64,000 bases of DNA, from NCBI GenBank assembly GCA_945861245.1, contig CAMAUE010000008.1, positions 1 to 64,000 on the forward strand, written 5' to 3'. The DNA is from Singulisphaera sp. GP187. Lineage in GTDB: Bacteria; Planctomycetota; Planctomycetia; Gemmatales; Gemmataceae. Shown one piece after another: positions 38,306 to 47,517 of the stretch; within the stretch, counting starts at the first letter, position 1; every line of letters begins with the position of its first letter. The translations under genes were made by a program, and so were the position numbers. The notes under the pieces were generated by a model. The model saw only the letters and a list, made by a program, of their open reading frames with translations, was not told the DNA's origin and ran no database searches.

Positions 38306-39121
38306 TCAGCGTTTCTTCTTAAACGCAGCTCGGCGTTTGGCGATGTCGCTAGTCACGTCAAGCGTGCTGAGCGATGTTTGGAATGCAGTGTGAATCGCAT
38401 CCTGGTTCGCCGGACGCAGCAGCCGATGCACGGCGACGGCGACTTGCTTGCCGCCGTCGGTGTGGATGTAGACGTCGAACGTCGTATGTTCGCTCGGCCT
38501 GGAGCCAAGCTCGTCGCGATACTCGGTCCAGTCGTAGGCGAGGATCGGAGCATCCTTCGGGTAAGCGCTGAATTGGTGGTAGCGAAACGTCTGATACTTT
38601 CCGCTGCCTTCATCGAGCAGGCGCGTGCGGTTAATTTTGAAATGGTATTCTGCCAGGGCAGATCGCACATATTGGCGAAAAACCTCGGACGTGTACTTGC
38701 CTTCCTCCTGCCCTTTCGGGATGCCGACCAGCGCGGCGGCGACAAAGATGCTCTTCTCGCCTTCCGTGCCGCCGGTGTAGCGAAAACAGGGGAAGTCGAG
38801 GAAATAGTTCTTGTCGTCCTTGGGCAGCGCCGAGTAGCCCTTCGGTAGACGCAAGATGAAATCGAAAGGCCAGGCGGGGGTTACTTCTTTGGTCTTCGCC
38901 CTGGTCATGGTTGGAATTTCGATTGGGTCGTCGAGCAACTTCGCACGCTCGTCGAATTGCGCAACGCGCGTTCGCTGCTCGTCCATGGTGCGTTCGTATT
39001 CGCCCAGTCCGCACCCGCTGACGGCGATTAGCCAAAGAGCCCGCCATTTATGGCGGATTCGCGACAAGATCCGCCATAAATGGCGGGCTCTTTGGCCAGC
39101 AGTTCGTATTGCGTATCTCAT
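38306..39121 (-). CDS. Probable lipoprotein with palindrome inserted in its signal peptide
   Basis: The 271-residue product has a lipobox-like I-A-V-S-G-C, but 22 codons encoded by a perfect palindrome (39031-39096) lie between the first eight residues and this site. The n-region is therefore very long and Arg-rich (R-A-R-H-L-W-R-I-L-S-R-I-R-H-K-W-R) and the hydrophobic core short (A-L-W-L-I-A-V-S-G). The mature part (about 240 residues) is alpha/beta with no family I recognise. GAGGG lies seven bases before the ATG, which is 10 bases after the stop codon of the Gfo/Idh/MocA gene, suggesting an operon. Confidence 0.75.
   Translation of the reverse strand: MRYAIRTAGQRARHLWRILSRIRHKWRALWLIAVSGCGLGEYERTMDEQRTRVAQFDERAKLLDDPIEIPTMTRAKTKEVTPAWPFDFILRLPKGYSALPKDDKNYFLDFPCFRYTGGTEGEKSIFVAAALVGIPKGQEEGKYTSEVFRQYVRSALAEYHFKINRTRLLDEGSGKYQTFRYHQFSAYPKDAPILAYDWTEYRDELGSRPSEHTTFDVYIHTDGGKQVAVAVHRLLRPANQDAIHTAFQTSLSTLDVTSDIAKRRAAFKKKR
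39031..39096. repeat. In-gene perfect palindrome, family G
   Basis: Arms of 28 bases at 39031-39058 and 39069-39096 are perfect inverted copies with a 10-base loop. The 66 bases are a multiple of three and keep the lipoprotein frame open. Confidence 0.95.
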
Positions 39122-39131
39122 CCTCGAACCC

Positions 39132-40439
39132 TCAAACTCGATTGGGCTTTCGGCTCAGTTCCACTCCGCGTGTGGTGACGCCGTACTTGGCGAGCATGTT
39201 CGGTTTTTCCCAGGTCGGCATCGTGTCCTGGCCACGCACATAGCGGAGAAATTGCTTCGTGACCTCGGCGAAGTGGGCCTCGTGCCCGACACGGAATCGG
39301 CTCGGGATGCCCAGGCGAAAATGTGTGCCGAGATCGATCGCTTCGAGGCCTGGAAACATCGCGCCGAGCGATTGAATCTTGCGATCGAGCGCCAGCCGGA
39401 CTAGCGAATGATCCACCGTCCGCACGGGCACGATGTAGAGTTCGGGCTGATACTTCTCCTCGCGGCCCTGGCGGATTTCGACGCGCGACCGGGTGCCGCG
39501 AAAGACGGCGAGGTGCGTATCGCCGCCGCCCGCCGCCGCCTCGTAGTCCCAAATCACGTCGAGTTTGACGTTGACGCCACGGACCGCATAGTGAACGGCG
39601 GTGTTGCAAAAGTACGGCAAATCGTCGTTGACGACAGCGTCGCGCAAGAATGCGGGGTAGTCGCTTTCGCCCGTGATCTGCTGGAAGCCGGTCCTGGACA
39701 CAATCGTAGCCCAACGGCGGGCGGACATGAGGCAGATGTCTTGCTCCAAACGGATCGCTTGATTCGGATAGAGCATCCAGTTGACGAGATCGACGAGGTG
39801 CGTGCCGACGTCGCTGAGTGCTTCGCCCTGTTCGTGCACGTCAAAGAACCACGCAGGCCGACGCAGCGGCGCCCCGGCGACGGTCTTCTTCAGAAAGTGC
39901 ACGCTCTCCATATACACGCCCGGTTCATCCAGTGAGCCAGGGGTGATCGTGCCGAACGTCGGTTCATCTTGCACGAGTTCACGCTGCAGGATCGACGTGA
40001 CCTCGTAACGTTCGGTCATGATGTCATGCGCGATTAGCCCACGTGCGTCGGCCAGGTCGAGTGCACGCTGGAGTTTTTCGAGATCGTTCGGCACGATGAT
40101 CCACGGCTTGTCCGCGAGCACGTTGAGGCCGGCTTCGAGTGCGGCGAGGATGCCGTCGATCTTCCGTGCGTTCCGCCCAGCAAGGACGACGACCGAGCCA
40201 GGCTTCTCCCGTGCGAGGCGTTCAAGGTAGTCGGCATCCGCGTGCACTTCGAGCTTCCAGTTCGTTGGATGCTCGCTGCGATTGTTGAATGCCGCAATTC
40301 GGCTCAGATGCGCGAGCAACTCCGGCCCTAGCGGTGCGTACACATGGACCGTTGGGGAGACGTGTTCGTACATTTCCTTCTGCACGAGCGCCGCGTGAAA
40401 GTGGCCAGGATTGAGCGTGATGAACTGAATTTCCCGCAT
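39132..40439 (-). CDS. Gfo/Idh/MocA-type oxidoreductase
   Basis: The 435-residue protein has an N-terminal NAD(P)-binding Rossmann-type domain, though the first loop reads T-L-N-P-G-H-F-H-A-A rather than a standard G-x-G-x-x-G. It contains the family's A-D-K-P-W near residue 112 (usual E-K-P) and a later S-D-V-G-T-H-L-V-D-L motif. It resembles the planctomycete oxidoreductases annotated with a putative oxidoreductase C-terminal domain. Sugar or inositol substrate is inferred from the family only. It is followed directly by the lipoprotein gene. Confidence 0.88.
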   Translation of the reverse strand: MREIQFITLNPGHFHAALVQKEMYEHVSPTVHVYAPLGPELLAHLSRIAAFNNRSEHPTNWKLEVHADADYLERLAREKPGSVVVLAGRNARKIDGILAALEAGLNVLADKPWIIVPNDLEKLQRALDLADARGLIAHDIMTERYEVTSILQRELVQDEPTFGTITPGSLDEPGVYMESVHFLKKTVAGAPLRRPAWFFDVHEQGEALSDVGTHLVDLVNWMLYPNQAIRLEQDICLMSARRWATIVSRTGFQQITGESDYPAFLRDAVVNDDLPYFCNTAVHYAVRGVNVKLDVIWDYEAAAGGGDTHLAVFRGTRSRVEIRQGREEKYQPELYIVPVRTVDHSLVRLALDRKIQSLGAMFPGLEAIDLGTHFRLGIPSRFRVGHEAHFAEVTKQFLRYVRGQDTMPTWEKPNMLAKYGVTTRGVELSRKPNRV

Positions 40440-40516
40440 AATGATTGCTCTCGATAGTCGGCGATGGTCGTGGACATTATAGGTCGCCTGCTCGCCGTGT
40501 CATCCAGCCAGAAAAA

Positions 40517-40681
40517 CTCACCATGGAGAACACAGAGAGCACAGAGAGAGGAGTGAATGAAAATTACGACGATCTGCAATAAAACAGGATATTCTTCCTG
40601 AATTGATGAAGCAATGACACTAACTCATGACATCCTCGTCTCATTGCATTCCTCCGTGTTCTCTGTGTTCTCTGTGGTGAG
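40517..40681. repeat. Large inverted repeat, ACCACAGAGG-like family
   Basis: Left arm 40517-40548 (CTCACCATGGAGAACACAG start) pairs with 40651-40681 around about 100 bases. It fills the gap between the divergent Gfo/Idh/MocA and threonine synthase genes. Confidence 0.85.
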
Positions 40682-40722
40682 CTTTTGACACTAGGCATAT
40701 AACAACGCATCGGAGGCACACT

Positions 40723-41943
40723 ATGTTTGTAACGCATTTGGAATCAGCGATCGATGGCACGCATCACGATGCCAGCAAGGTTCACACCATGCACGCAGGT
40801 AGGCCGCTTTGGGTGCGGTACGATCTGGCAAAGGTGAAGGCAGCCGTCAAACCGAGCGATCTCGTCGGGCGCGAGAATTCACTGTGGCGCTATCGCGAGT
40901 TGCTGCCTCTGCCCGCTGGCAGCGAACCGGTAACGTTCGGCGAAGGCATGTCGCCGATCCTGCCGTGCCCGCGTATTGGCAAGGAACTGGGTCTGTCGCG
41001 GTTGTCGATCAAGGACGAATCGCAGCTTCCGACGGGCAGCTTCAAGAGTCGAGGCATGGCCGCAGCGGTGTCGATGGCGAAGCATCTGGGCCTCAAACGC
41101 CTGGCCGTCCCAACCGCTGGCAACGCCGGCGGGGCCTTGGCGGCTTACGGCGCTCGCGCAGGCATGGAGGTCTTCGTCTTCATGCCCGACGACACGCCCG
41201 TCATCAACCAACTCGAATCCTATCTCTGCGGTGCCAGGGTCTTTCTCGTCAATGGCCTCATCAACGACTGTGGCAAAATCGTTCGCGAAGGGACCGACAA
41301 GCTTGGCTGGTTCGATATGTCCACTCTCAAGGAGCCTTATCGCCTCGAAGGCAAAAAGACGATGGGCCTGGAAATCGCCGAGCAGCGGGCCTGGAAACTG
41401 CCTGACGTGATCCTCTATCCCACGGGCGGCGGGACGGGCCTCATCGGCATGTGGAAGGCGTTTCAGGAACTGACGACGCTTGGGTGGTTAAAGTCGCCGA
41501 AGATGCCGAAGCTTGTCAGCTGTCAAAGCGATGGCTGTGCGCCGATCGTGCGGGCGTTTGAAGCGAATCTGCGCTTCGCCGAACTGTTCCCCAACGCTCA
41601 TACCGCTGCCAGCGGATTGCGCGTGCCGATGGCAGTCGGCGATTTCATGATGCTCGATGCGATCCGCGCGTCGGGCGGCTGGGCGATGGCCGGACGCGAG
41701 ACGACGATTGTGCCGTGGATGCGACGAGTTGCCAGTGCCGAGGGGATCGCGATCTGCCCCGAGACGGCGGTCTGCTTCGACGTGCTCGACCGCTTGCTGC
41801 GCGAGGGCAAGATCAACCGCGATGACGAGATACTCGTGTTCAACACCGGTGCTGCGCAGAAGTATCCCGAGGCGGTGAAGCTGTCGTTGCCCCGGCTTGA
41901 TAAGAATCAGGCGATCGACTACGATGCATTGGAGAGAGCGTGA
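40723..41943 (+). CDS. thrC: Threonine synthase
   Basis: This PLP enzyme converts O-phosphohomoserine to threonine. The 406-residue protein has the PLP lysine in P-T-G-S-F-K-S-R-G (K108), the phosphate-binding glycine loop T-A-G-N-A-G-G-A and a G-G-G-T-G-L-I-G motif. The early segment L-W-R-Y-R-E-L-L-P and T-x-F-G-E-G-M-S-P is characteristic of the ThrC branch rather than threonine dehydratase. No other threonine-pathway gene is adjacent. Confidence 0.92.
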   Translation: MFVTHLESAIDGTHHDASKVHTMHAGRPLWVRYDLAKVKAAVKPSDLVGRENSLWRYRELLPLPAGSEPVTFGEGMSPILPCPRIGKELGLSRLSIKDESQLPTGSFKSRGMAAAVSMAKHLGLKRLAVPTAGNAGGALAAYGARAGMEVFVFMPDDTPVINQLESYLCGARVFLVNGLINDCGKIVREGTDKLGWFDMSTLKEPYRLEGKKTMGLEIAEQRAWKLPDVILYPTGGGTGLIGMWKAFQELTTLGWLKSPKMPKLVSCQSDGCAPIVRAFEANLRFAELFPNAHTAASGLRVPMAVGDFMMLDAIRASGGWAMAGRETTIVPWMRRVASAEGIAICPETAVCFDVLDRLLREGKINRDDEILVFNTGAAQKYPEAVKLSLPRLDKNQAIDYDALERA

Positions 41944-42053
41944 GATAAGTTGCTCGTTACGCATTCCCGCATGAAGGAAATTCGTTGCAAAGCCATCCTC
42001 GTGCGATAGATTCCATGTATACGCTTCAAAGCGTGGGTTTGACACATGCTTTT

Positions 42054-42132
42054 CCGAGCCGCGACCGTCAGGGAGCGGCCGATGAGATGTCGTGCGCTCG
42101 CTGTCGGCCGCTCCCTGACGGTCGGAGCTCGG
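42054..42132. repeat. Palindromic repeat, family A copy 3
   Basis: Arms of 29 bases at 42054-42082 and 42104-42132 pair with about two mismatches and match the arms of the copy at 12831. A TATACGCTTC sequence at 42018 may be a remnant left outer arm. It ends about 40 bases before the protease start codon, so it probably lies in its 5' leader. Confidence 0.88.
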
Positions 42133-42173
42133 AATTGTTTGAGCCCCAACGCGAAAATTCCTCGGAGCCAATC

Positions 42174-43229
42174 ATGCTGGTTATTCGTTCGTTTGCGACG
42201 CTCGTTCTCGCCATCGCATTCAGTGTTCCGTCATTCGTACCGGCTCTTGCTCAAGATAAAGAGCAACCCGAGTTCAAGGCCCCCGTGTTGAAGCCGATCA
42301 CGGACAAGCTGCCCGGCGTTTTCGCGAAGCCATCACCGGAGAACGTGGACGACCTTCGCGCGATTCAGGATCACGTTGCCACACTCACCGACAAGATCAT
42401 CCCTACCGTCGTCTCCGTGCGGATTGGGCCAGCCTTTGGCAGCGGCGTCATCGTCAGCAAAGACGGCTACGTCCTCACCGCGGGCCACGTCTCCGGGGCG
42501 CCGAATCGCGATGTCACCGTCTTCTTCCACAACGGCAAAACCGCCAAGGGCAAAACACTCGGCGGGAACCACGGCATCGACAGCGGCATGATCAAAATCA
42601 CCACTCCAGGCGATTATCCCTTTGCCGAGATCGGCGACTCCAGCACCCTCAAGAAGGGCGAGTTCCTCATGGTCGTCGCTCACCCCGGCGGCTTCAAATC
42701 GGGCCGATCACCCGTGCTGCGACTGGGCCGACTCCTGAACGCTTCCGCCTCGGCACTGACCTCCGATTGCATACTCGTCGGCGGCGATTCCGGCGGGCCG
42801 CTCTTCGACATGCATGGCCGCGTCGTCGGCATCAATAGCCGAATCGGGCAGTCGCTCAACGCCAATATCCATGTGCCGTCGAATCCGTTCCGCGACAGCT
42901 GGGACAAGTTGGCCAAGGGCGAGGTATTCGGCGGCAAGCTTGGCACACCGAATCTCGTCCCCAAGGGTGGCCCCTGGTTAGGCGTGCAGACGGAAGCGAC
43001 GAAGGAAGGCACCGTCATCCGCGTCGTCACGCCCAACTCTCCCGCCGACAAAGCGGGGTTGAAGGCCGACGACATCCTCCTCAAATTCAACGGCAAAGAC
43101 CTCACCAGTGCCACGGCCCTCAGCGATCTCGTCCGCCAACGCAAAACCGGTGACGAGGTCACACTCGACATTCAGCGCGGCGACACCAAGATCACGCTCA
43201 AACTCGAACTCGGCAAACGGCCGGGGTAA
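42174..43229 (+). CDS. Secreted trypsin-like (S1C/DegP-type) protease with one PDZ domain
   Basis: The 351-residue protein has a signal peptide (about 1-27, A-L-A-Q), a chymotrypsin-fold protease domain with H105 (L-T-A-G-H-V), D136 (H-G-I-D-S-G) and S206 (G-G-D-S-G-G-P-L), and one C-terminal PDZ domain (about 265-350, G-P-W-L-G-V-Q). It is probably a periplasmic quality-control protease of the HtrA group. The frame opens upstream at 41985, but that part is translated from a palindromic repeat. The ATG at 42174 follows CGGAGCC and starts the signal peptide. Confidence 0.92.
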   Translation: MLVIRSFATLVLAIAFSVPSFVPALAQDKEQPEFKAPVLKPITDKLPGVFAKPSPENVDDLRAIQDHVATLTDKIIPTVVSVRIGPAFGSGVIVSKDGYVLTAGHVSGAPNRDVTVFFHNGKTAKGKTLGGNHGIDSGMIKITTPGDYPFAEIGDSSTLKKGEFLMVVAHPGGFKSGRSPVLRLGRLLNASASALTSDCILVGGDSGGPLFDMHGRVVGINSRIGQSLNANIHVPSNPFRDSWDKLAKGEVFGGKLGTPNLVPKGGPWLGVQTEATKEGTVIRVVTPNSPADKAGLKADDILLKFNGKDLTSATALSDLVRQRKTGDEVTLDIQRGDTKITLKLELGKRPG

Positions 43230-43236
43230 TCGATTA

Positions 43237-43294
43237 TTCCGCTTGCGGCTTAGCGCTCTCGCGGGATTTACCGAGCGCTAAGCCGCAAGCGGAA
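43237..43294. repeat. Palindromic repeat, family B copy 4
   Basis: Perfect 22-base arms at 43237-43258 and 43273-43294 start seven bases after the protease stop codon. Confidence 0.93.
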
Positions 43295-43459
43295 AACAAA
43301 AACATCCTTGGTTCCTATTCTCATGTATGTTTGGATTTTGTAAATATTTTGCTTCCATCCATCCCATCGCCCTGTTAGAATTCACCTCATCAGTAGTTTT
43401 ACTTTTGTCGATTCGCGTGCCCTGGACGGTTTCCCCTACACCTCAATGAGAGAAACGCC

Positions 43460-44803
43460 ATGGTTGAAACCGGAATGCTATCTCGCCGAGATGCGCTAAA
43501 ATTGGCGACGGCCGGTGTCGTCGGCTATGCGGCTTGCCCCTGGTGGCAGGCGTTGGCCGAACAGGCAGGCCCGAATCCGCGCCGCACCCGGTCGTGCATC
43601 CTCTTGTGGATGAACGGCGGCCCCAGCCAGATGGACACGTTTGACCTCAAGCCAGGCCACGCCAACGGCGGCCCGTATCGCGCCGTTCAGACCAACGTCC
43701 CAGGCATCCGTATCAGCGAACATCTGCCGCGTGTCGCACGTCATGCCGACAAAATGGCGATCATCCGGTCCATGAACACGCGCGAAGGCGATCACGGCCG
43801 TGGCACGTTCTACCTTCGCACTGGCTATCTGCCCCAGGGACCGCTGCAATATCCCACGCTCGGCTCGATCGTCGCCAAGGAGATTGGCCAGCGCGACCTG
43901 CCGCTGCCGAGCTTCGTCAGCATCGCACCGTATCGCGTCTTCAACCAGGCTGCGTTTTCGTCTGGCTTCCTCGGCCCGCAACATGCGCCGCTCATGGTTG
44001 GCGAGAACAACAACTTCCAGCCGAACATGACCGACTACGACCAGGCGCTGCGCGTGCAGGACCTCGATCATGGCGCCGATGTCACTGCCGCCCAGTTCGG
44101 CGCCCGCGTGAATTTGCTGCAAGACATGGAACGCGACTTCGTGCAACGCACGCAGACCGTCGCCGCACGCAGCCATGAAACCGCCTACAACCGTGCGGTA
44201 ACGCTGATGCGCACCTCGGCGCGGTCGGCATTCGATCTCACCGGCGAACCCGCCGCCATTCGCGACGCCTATGGCCGCAATATGTTCGGCCAGGGCTGCT
44301 TGCTCGCACGTCGGCTCGTTGAGCGCAATGTGCCGTTCGTCGAAGTCACGCTTGGCCCGATGGCGGGAAATCCGATCGGCTGGGACACACACGGGCAGAA
44401 CTTCCAGGCCGTGCAACGCCTGAGCGAAGTGCTCGACCCGGCCTGGGGCATGTTGATGGACGACCTGCGCCAACGCGGTTTGCTCGACACCACGCTCATC
44501 ATCTGGATGGGCGAGTTCGGCCGCACGCCGCGCATCAACGGCGGCCAGGGGCGCGACCACTACCCGAACGCCTGGACCACGGTTCTGGCGGGCGGCGGCA
44601 TCCGCGGCGGGTCGGTCTTCGGCCGAACCAGCGCCGACGGCACAACCGTCGAAGACCCACGCTCCGTGTCCGTGCCCGACCTCATCGGCACCGCGCTCTC
44701 GGCACTCGGCATCGACCCGACGACGGAGAACATGTCCAACGTCGGCCGCCCGATCCCCGTCGCCGACCGCCTCGCCCAACCGATCCGCGAAATTTTGGCG
44801 TAA
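43460..44803 (+). CDS. DUF1501 protein with Tat signal
   Basis: The 447-residue protein carries a twin-arginine signal (L-S-R-R-D-A-L-K-L) near residue 8 and the DUF1501 features W-M-N-G-G-P-S-Q-M-D-T-F-D near 51, W-D-T-H-G-Q-N, and G-E-F-G-R-T-P-R-I-N. The fold belongs to the alkaline phosphatase/sulfatase superfamily. In planctomycetes these genes usually sit beside DUF1549/DUF1553 cytochrome proteins; here none is adjacent. The biochemical activity is not established. Confidence 0.93.
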   Translation: MVETGMLSRRDALKLATAGVVGYAACPWWQALAEQAGPNPRRTRSCILLWMNGGPSQMDTFDLKPGHANGGPYRAVQTNVPGIRISEHLPRVARHADKMAIIRSMNTREGDHGRGTFYLRTGYLPQGPLQYPTLGSIVAKEIGQRDLPLPSFVSIAPYRVFNQAAFSSGFLGPQHAPLMVGENNNFQPNMTDYDQALRVQDLDHGADVTAAQFGARVNLLQDMERDFVQRTQTVAARSHETAYNRAVTLMRTSARSAFDLTGEPAAIRDAYGRNMFGQGCLLARRLVERNVPFVEVTLGPMAGNPIGWDTHGQNFQAVQRLSEVLDPAWGMLMDDLRQRGLLDTTLIIWMGEFGRTPRINGGQGRDHYPNAWTTVLAGGGIRGGSVFGRTSADGTTVEDPRSVSVPDLIGTALSALGIDPTTENMSNVGRPIPVADRLAQPIREILA

Positions 44804-44804
44804 G

Positions 44805-44897
44805 GTTTAACCGCTCGCCTTTGGCGAGCGCGGGCTGGGCGCTTCACGATCTTCGAGATGTGCCGTGTCCGCGCTCGCCAAAGGCGAGCGGCTAAAC
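44805..44897. repeat. Palindromic repeat, family C copy 4
   Basis: Arms of 29 bases at 44805-44833 and 44869-44897 pair with one mismatch. It starts two bases after the DUF1501 stop codon. Confidence 0.93.
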
Positions 44898-44926
44898 GGG
44901 GGACGGCATTTCCGTAAACTATCCGC

Positions 44927-45661
44927 ATGGACTACACCGTCGAACTGCCTACGTTTCGCGGGCCGCTTGATTTGCTTCTGTTTCTCGTGAAGCATCACGA
45001 AGTCGATCTGTACGACATCCCCATCGCGAAGATTACCGAACAATTCCTTGCCTATCTCAACATCCTTCAGGTCATCGATGTCGAAGCCGCCGGCGAATTT
45101 CTCGTCATGGCTGCCACTCTCATGGAAATCAAAAGTCGGCTGCTCCTGCCACGCGAGGAAACGCCAGGCAAGGAAGAGGACGACCCACGCCTCGAGTTGG
45201 TTAAGCAGCTAATCGAGTACAAGAAGTACAAAGAGGCGGCGGCCTTGTTAGAGGAGCACGCCGAGAAGCAGCTGACGCGAATGCCGCGCACTCCGATGGA
45301 ACTGCCCGCACAACCTGATCTGACGAACCAACCATTGCGCAAGGTCGAGTTGTGGGACCTCGTCAGCGCGTTCGGCCGACTGATGCGAGAGACGGCGGCA
45401 TTGCAGACCAGCCCCATCGTGATGGACGAAACGCCGATCCAGGTACACATGGATCGCATCGTCGCCTTGCTGGGCCAGCGTGAATCCCTCACGCTCACCG
45501 AGCTATTCCAGCCACCGCACACCCGAGGCCGACTGCTTGGCTTGTTTCTCGCCACATTGGAGCTTGTGCGAGGCCGACTCATTGTGACGGAGCAAAGCGA
45601 AGCGTTCGGCGATGTCACGTTACGTTTAGCGCCGGCGGAACCAATTCAAGCCCAGGGGTGA
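44927..45661 (+). CDS. scpA: Segregation and condensation protein A
   Basis: ScpA is the kleisin subunit of the bacterial Smc-ScpAB condensin. The 244-residue protein begins with F-R-G-P-L-D-L-L-L-F-L-V near residue 9, followed by the conserved A-A-T-L-M-E-I-K-S-R-L-L-L-P segment near 65, and a winged-helix C-terminus (about 175-235). The last residues (A-Q-G and the stop codon) are encoded by a family D palindrome. scpB, often adjacent, is not seen here. Confidence 0.94.
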   Translation: MDYTVELPTFRGPLDLLLFLVKHHEVDLYDIPIAKITEQFLAYLNILQVIDVEAAGEFLVMAATLMEIKSRLLLPREETPGKEEDDPRLELVKQLIEYKKYKEAAALLEEHAEKQLTRMPRTPMELPAQPDLTNQPLRKVELWDLVSAFGRLMRETAALQTSPIVMDETPIQVHMDRIVALLGQRESLTLTELFQPPHTRGRLLGLFLATLELVRGRLIVTEQSEAFGDVTLRLAPAEPIQAQG

Positions 45662-45737
45662 GGTACCCCGAACCCCTGGGATAAATCGTTGGCATACGCC
45701 CATCCCAGGGATTCAGAGTACCTCATCCCTGGGCTTG
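45647..45737. repeat. Palindromic repeat, family D copy 3, overlapping the scpA 3' end
   Basis: Arms of 36 bases at 45647-45682 and 45702-45737 pair with several mismatches. The left arm contains the last codons and the TGA of scpA. Confidence 0.9.
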
Positions 45738-45756
45738 GTTTTCTGATGGGTTATCG

Positions 45757-47472
45757 CTATTTCGGCAGCACCTTCACAACACGATTACCGTCGATCAATC
45801 CCGCCATTCCGTTGACGCGCACGCCGGCGTGGTCGAGCGCGGTCTCGAATACGTTGCCGACGGCGATCGCGGGTTCAGTTGGTTGGTTGATCTGGATGCC
45901 GACCTGCCAATAATCGCTGATGGTGTTGCGTGACGCGGTCACGCTGGCCTTATCGGCGTGCAGGGCGTGGCGCCAGCCTTTGACGGTGTTGCCGAGGAAT
46001 TCGATGCGAGCGCCAGGCAAGCCCCACACGGCGAATTGCGGAGGCCCGCCGCCCTTGCGTTGCATCGGGCAGATGAAGTCGTTGTCGAGAATACGGACGA
46101 CGCCTTCGGTGCGAACACCGGCCACGCCGCTGCCGCGAAGGATGTTGTTGACGAGTGTCGCTTCGCTGTTTTTGAAGACCATGACGAGAGGAGGCAGCCC
46201 GCCGTCGCTCGCCATTTCGTTGCCGACGAGCCGAACCGTCCAGCCGGGATTGATGCCGACGGCGACGAGTTCATTGGCGATGATCTTGTTTTTGATAAGC
46301 GTCGCCTTGCCCGCCTTGCACTCATCGAAGCCGACGCCAGCCTTTTTGTTGTGATGAATGGTGTTCCCGATCAGCGTGGTCTCGGCATCTTCCATTTGGC
46401 CGATGCCGGCGAGGTCGTTCTCGTAGCATTCATTGTCAACGATGGTGGGTTTGGCCTTTTCGCGTGAGCCGATGCCGGCCATTTTGTTCTTCCAACACTT
46501 ATTGCCAACGATCATCGGAGTCGCTTCAGCGCGGGTGCCGATGCCTGCCATCAGGTTTTCATAGCAGCGATTGCCGCGGATAATGGGCGACGCTTTATCG
46601 CGATTGCCGATGCCTGCCATGGCGTTGCGATAGCAATCGTTGTTTTCGATGATCGGGGCCGAGCCTTCCATTCGACAGCCGATGCCCGCCCGGCGATTGT
46701 CGTGGCATTTGTTACTCCGCACGGTTGGCTTGGCGCCTTCACGGATGCCGATACCGGCGCGGACGTTGTCAAAGCATTCGTTGTCCACGATCAGACCGAA
46801 GGCGTTGCGGCAACCGATGCCGGCGCGAAGGTTGTTCCAACAACGATTCGCGCGAACGATCGGCGAGGCCCCGTCGGCGATGCCGATCCCGCCGCCCATG
46901 TTGCGATACGCGATGTTGTGTTCGATCACCGAGTGGTTGCGTTTGTCCTTCGCACCGGAACAGCCGATACCGGGCGTGCCGTTATCGTGGACGATGCAAT
47001 GCCGAACGATGGCGGTGACTCCCGGCAGCCCGACGGCGGGAAAGCCTTTACCGGCGCCGACGGCGCCGCGATCGTCCGGCAGATTCTCGCCGTGCGTGGC
47101 GTAGTGCTCGTCGTATTCCTTCTGGTCGAACACGCCGACGCGCGTGACGGTGAAGCCATCGAGAGTCGCCGCTTCCGCAAGCAAAACGCCGGGGCCTTTG
47201 GTATCGGCGGCGAGGTCGAAGATCGTCGCTTCGGCACGAGCCAGACCGAGCTTGCCCTTGGCGTCAGTACCGGCGCTCTTGACCGTCACGCTGTCCTTGA
47301 GCCGAACGCGCTCGCGGTACGTTCCCGCCGCGACCAGCACCGTATCGCCCGGCTTGGCGGCATCGATCGCCGCCTGAATCGTAGCGTGCTCCTTCGGCAC
47401 ATGCAGCGTATCCGCGCGGACCGCCTGTTGAGAAAGGAATGCGATCGCTACAAACGCAATTTGGCAACGCAT
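45757..47472 (-). CDS. Secreted right-handed parallel beta-helix protein with cysteine ladder
   Basis: The 571-residue protein has a signal peptide (about 1-20) and an A-T-I-Q-A-A-I-D-A-A-K-P-G-D-T-V segment typical of pectate-lyase or NosD-like beta-helices. Residues about 205-380 contain about eight 23-residue coils of the form N-x-C-x-x-N-x-x-A-G-I-G. The cysteines are at 211, 233, 256, 280, 303, 326 and 349, so they stack along one face. The fold suggests carbohydrate binding or a structural role; no catalytic residues could be placed. Confidence 0.9.
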   Translation of the reverse strand: MRCQIAFVAIAFLSQQAVRADTLHVPKEHATIQAAIDAAKPGDTVLVAAGTYRERVRLKDSVTVKSAGTDAKGKLGLARAEATIFDLAADTKGPGVLLAEAATLDGFTVTRVGVFDQKEYDEHYATHGENLPDDRGAVGAGKGFPAVGLPGVTAIVRHCIVHDNGTPGIGCSGAKDKRNHSVIEHNIAYRNMGGGIGIADGASPIVRANRCWNNLRAGIGCRNAFGLIVDNECFDNVRAGIGIREGAKPTVRSNKCHDNRRAGIGCRMEGSAPIIENNDCYRNAMAGIGNRDKASPIIRGNRCYENLMAGIGTRAEATPMIVGNKCWKNKMAGIGSREKAKPTIVDNECYENDLAGIGQMEDAETTLIGNTIHHNKKAGVGFDECKAGKATLIKNKIIANELVAVGINPGWTVRLVGNEMASDGGLPPLVMVFKNSEATLVNNILRGSGVAGVRTEGVVRILDNDFICPMQRKGGGPPQFAVWGLPGARIEFLGNTVKGWRHALHADKASVTASRNTISDYWQVGIQINQPTEPAIAVGNVFETALDHAGVRVNGMAGLIDGNRVVKVLPK

Positions 47473-47517
47473 GACAGGCCCCCATAGATAAATTCACCGG
47501 CGATCTCAAATGAATTC

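Noticed and set aside
41985-42173. Upstream extension of the S1C protease frame
   Set aside because: It is a translated family A palindrome; the signal peptide and ribosome binding site place the start at 42174.
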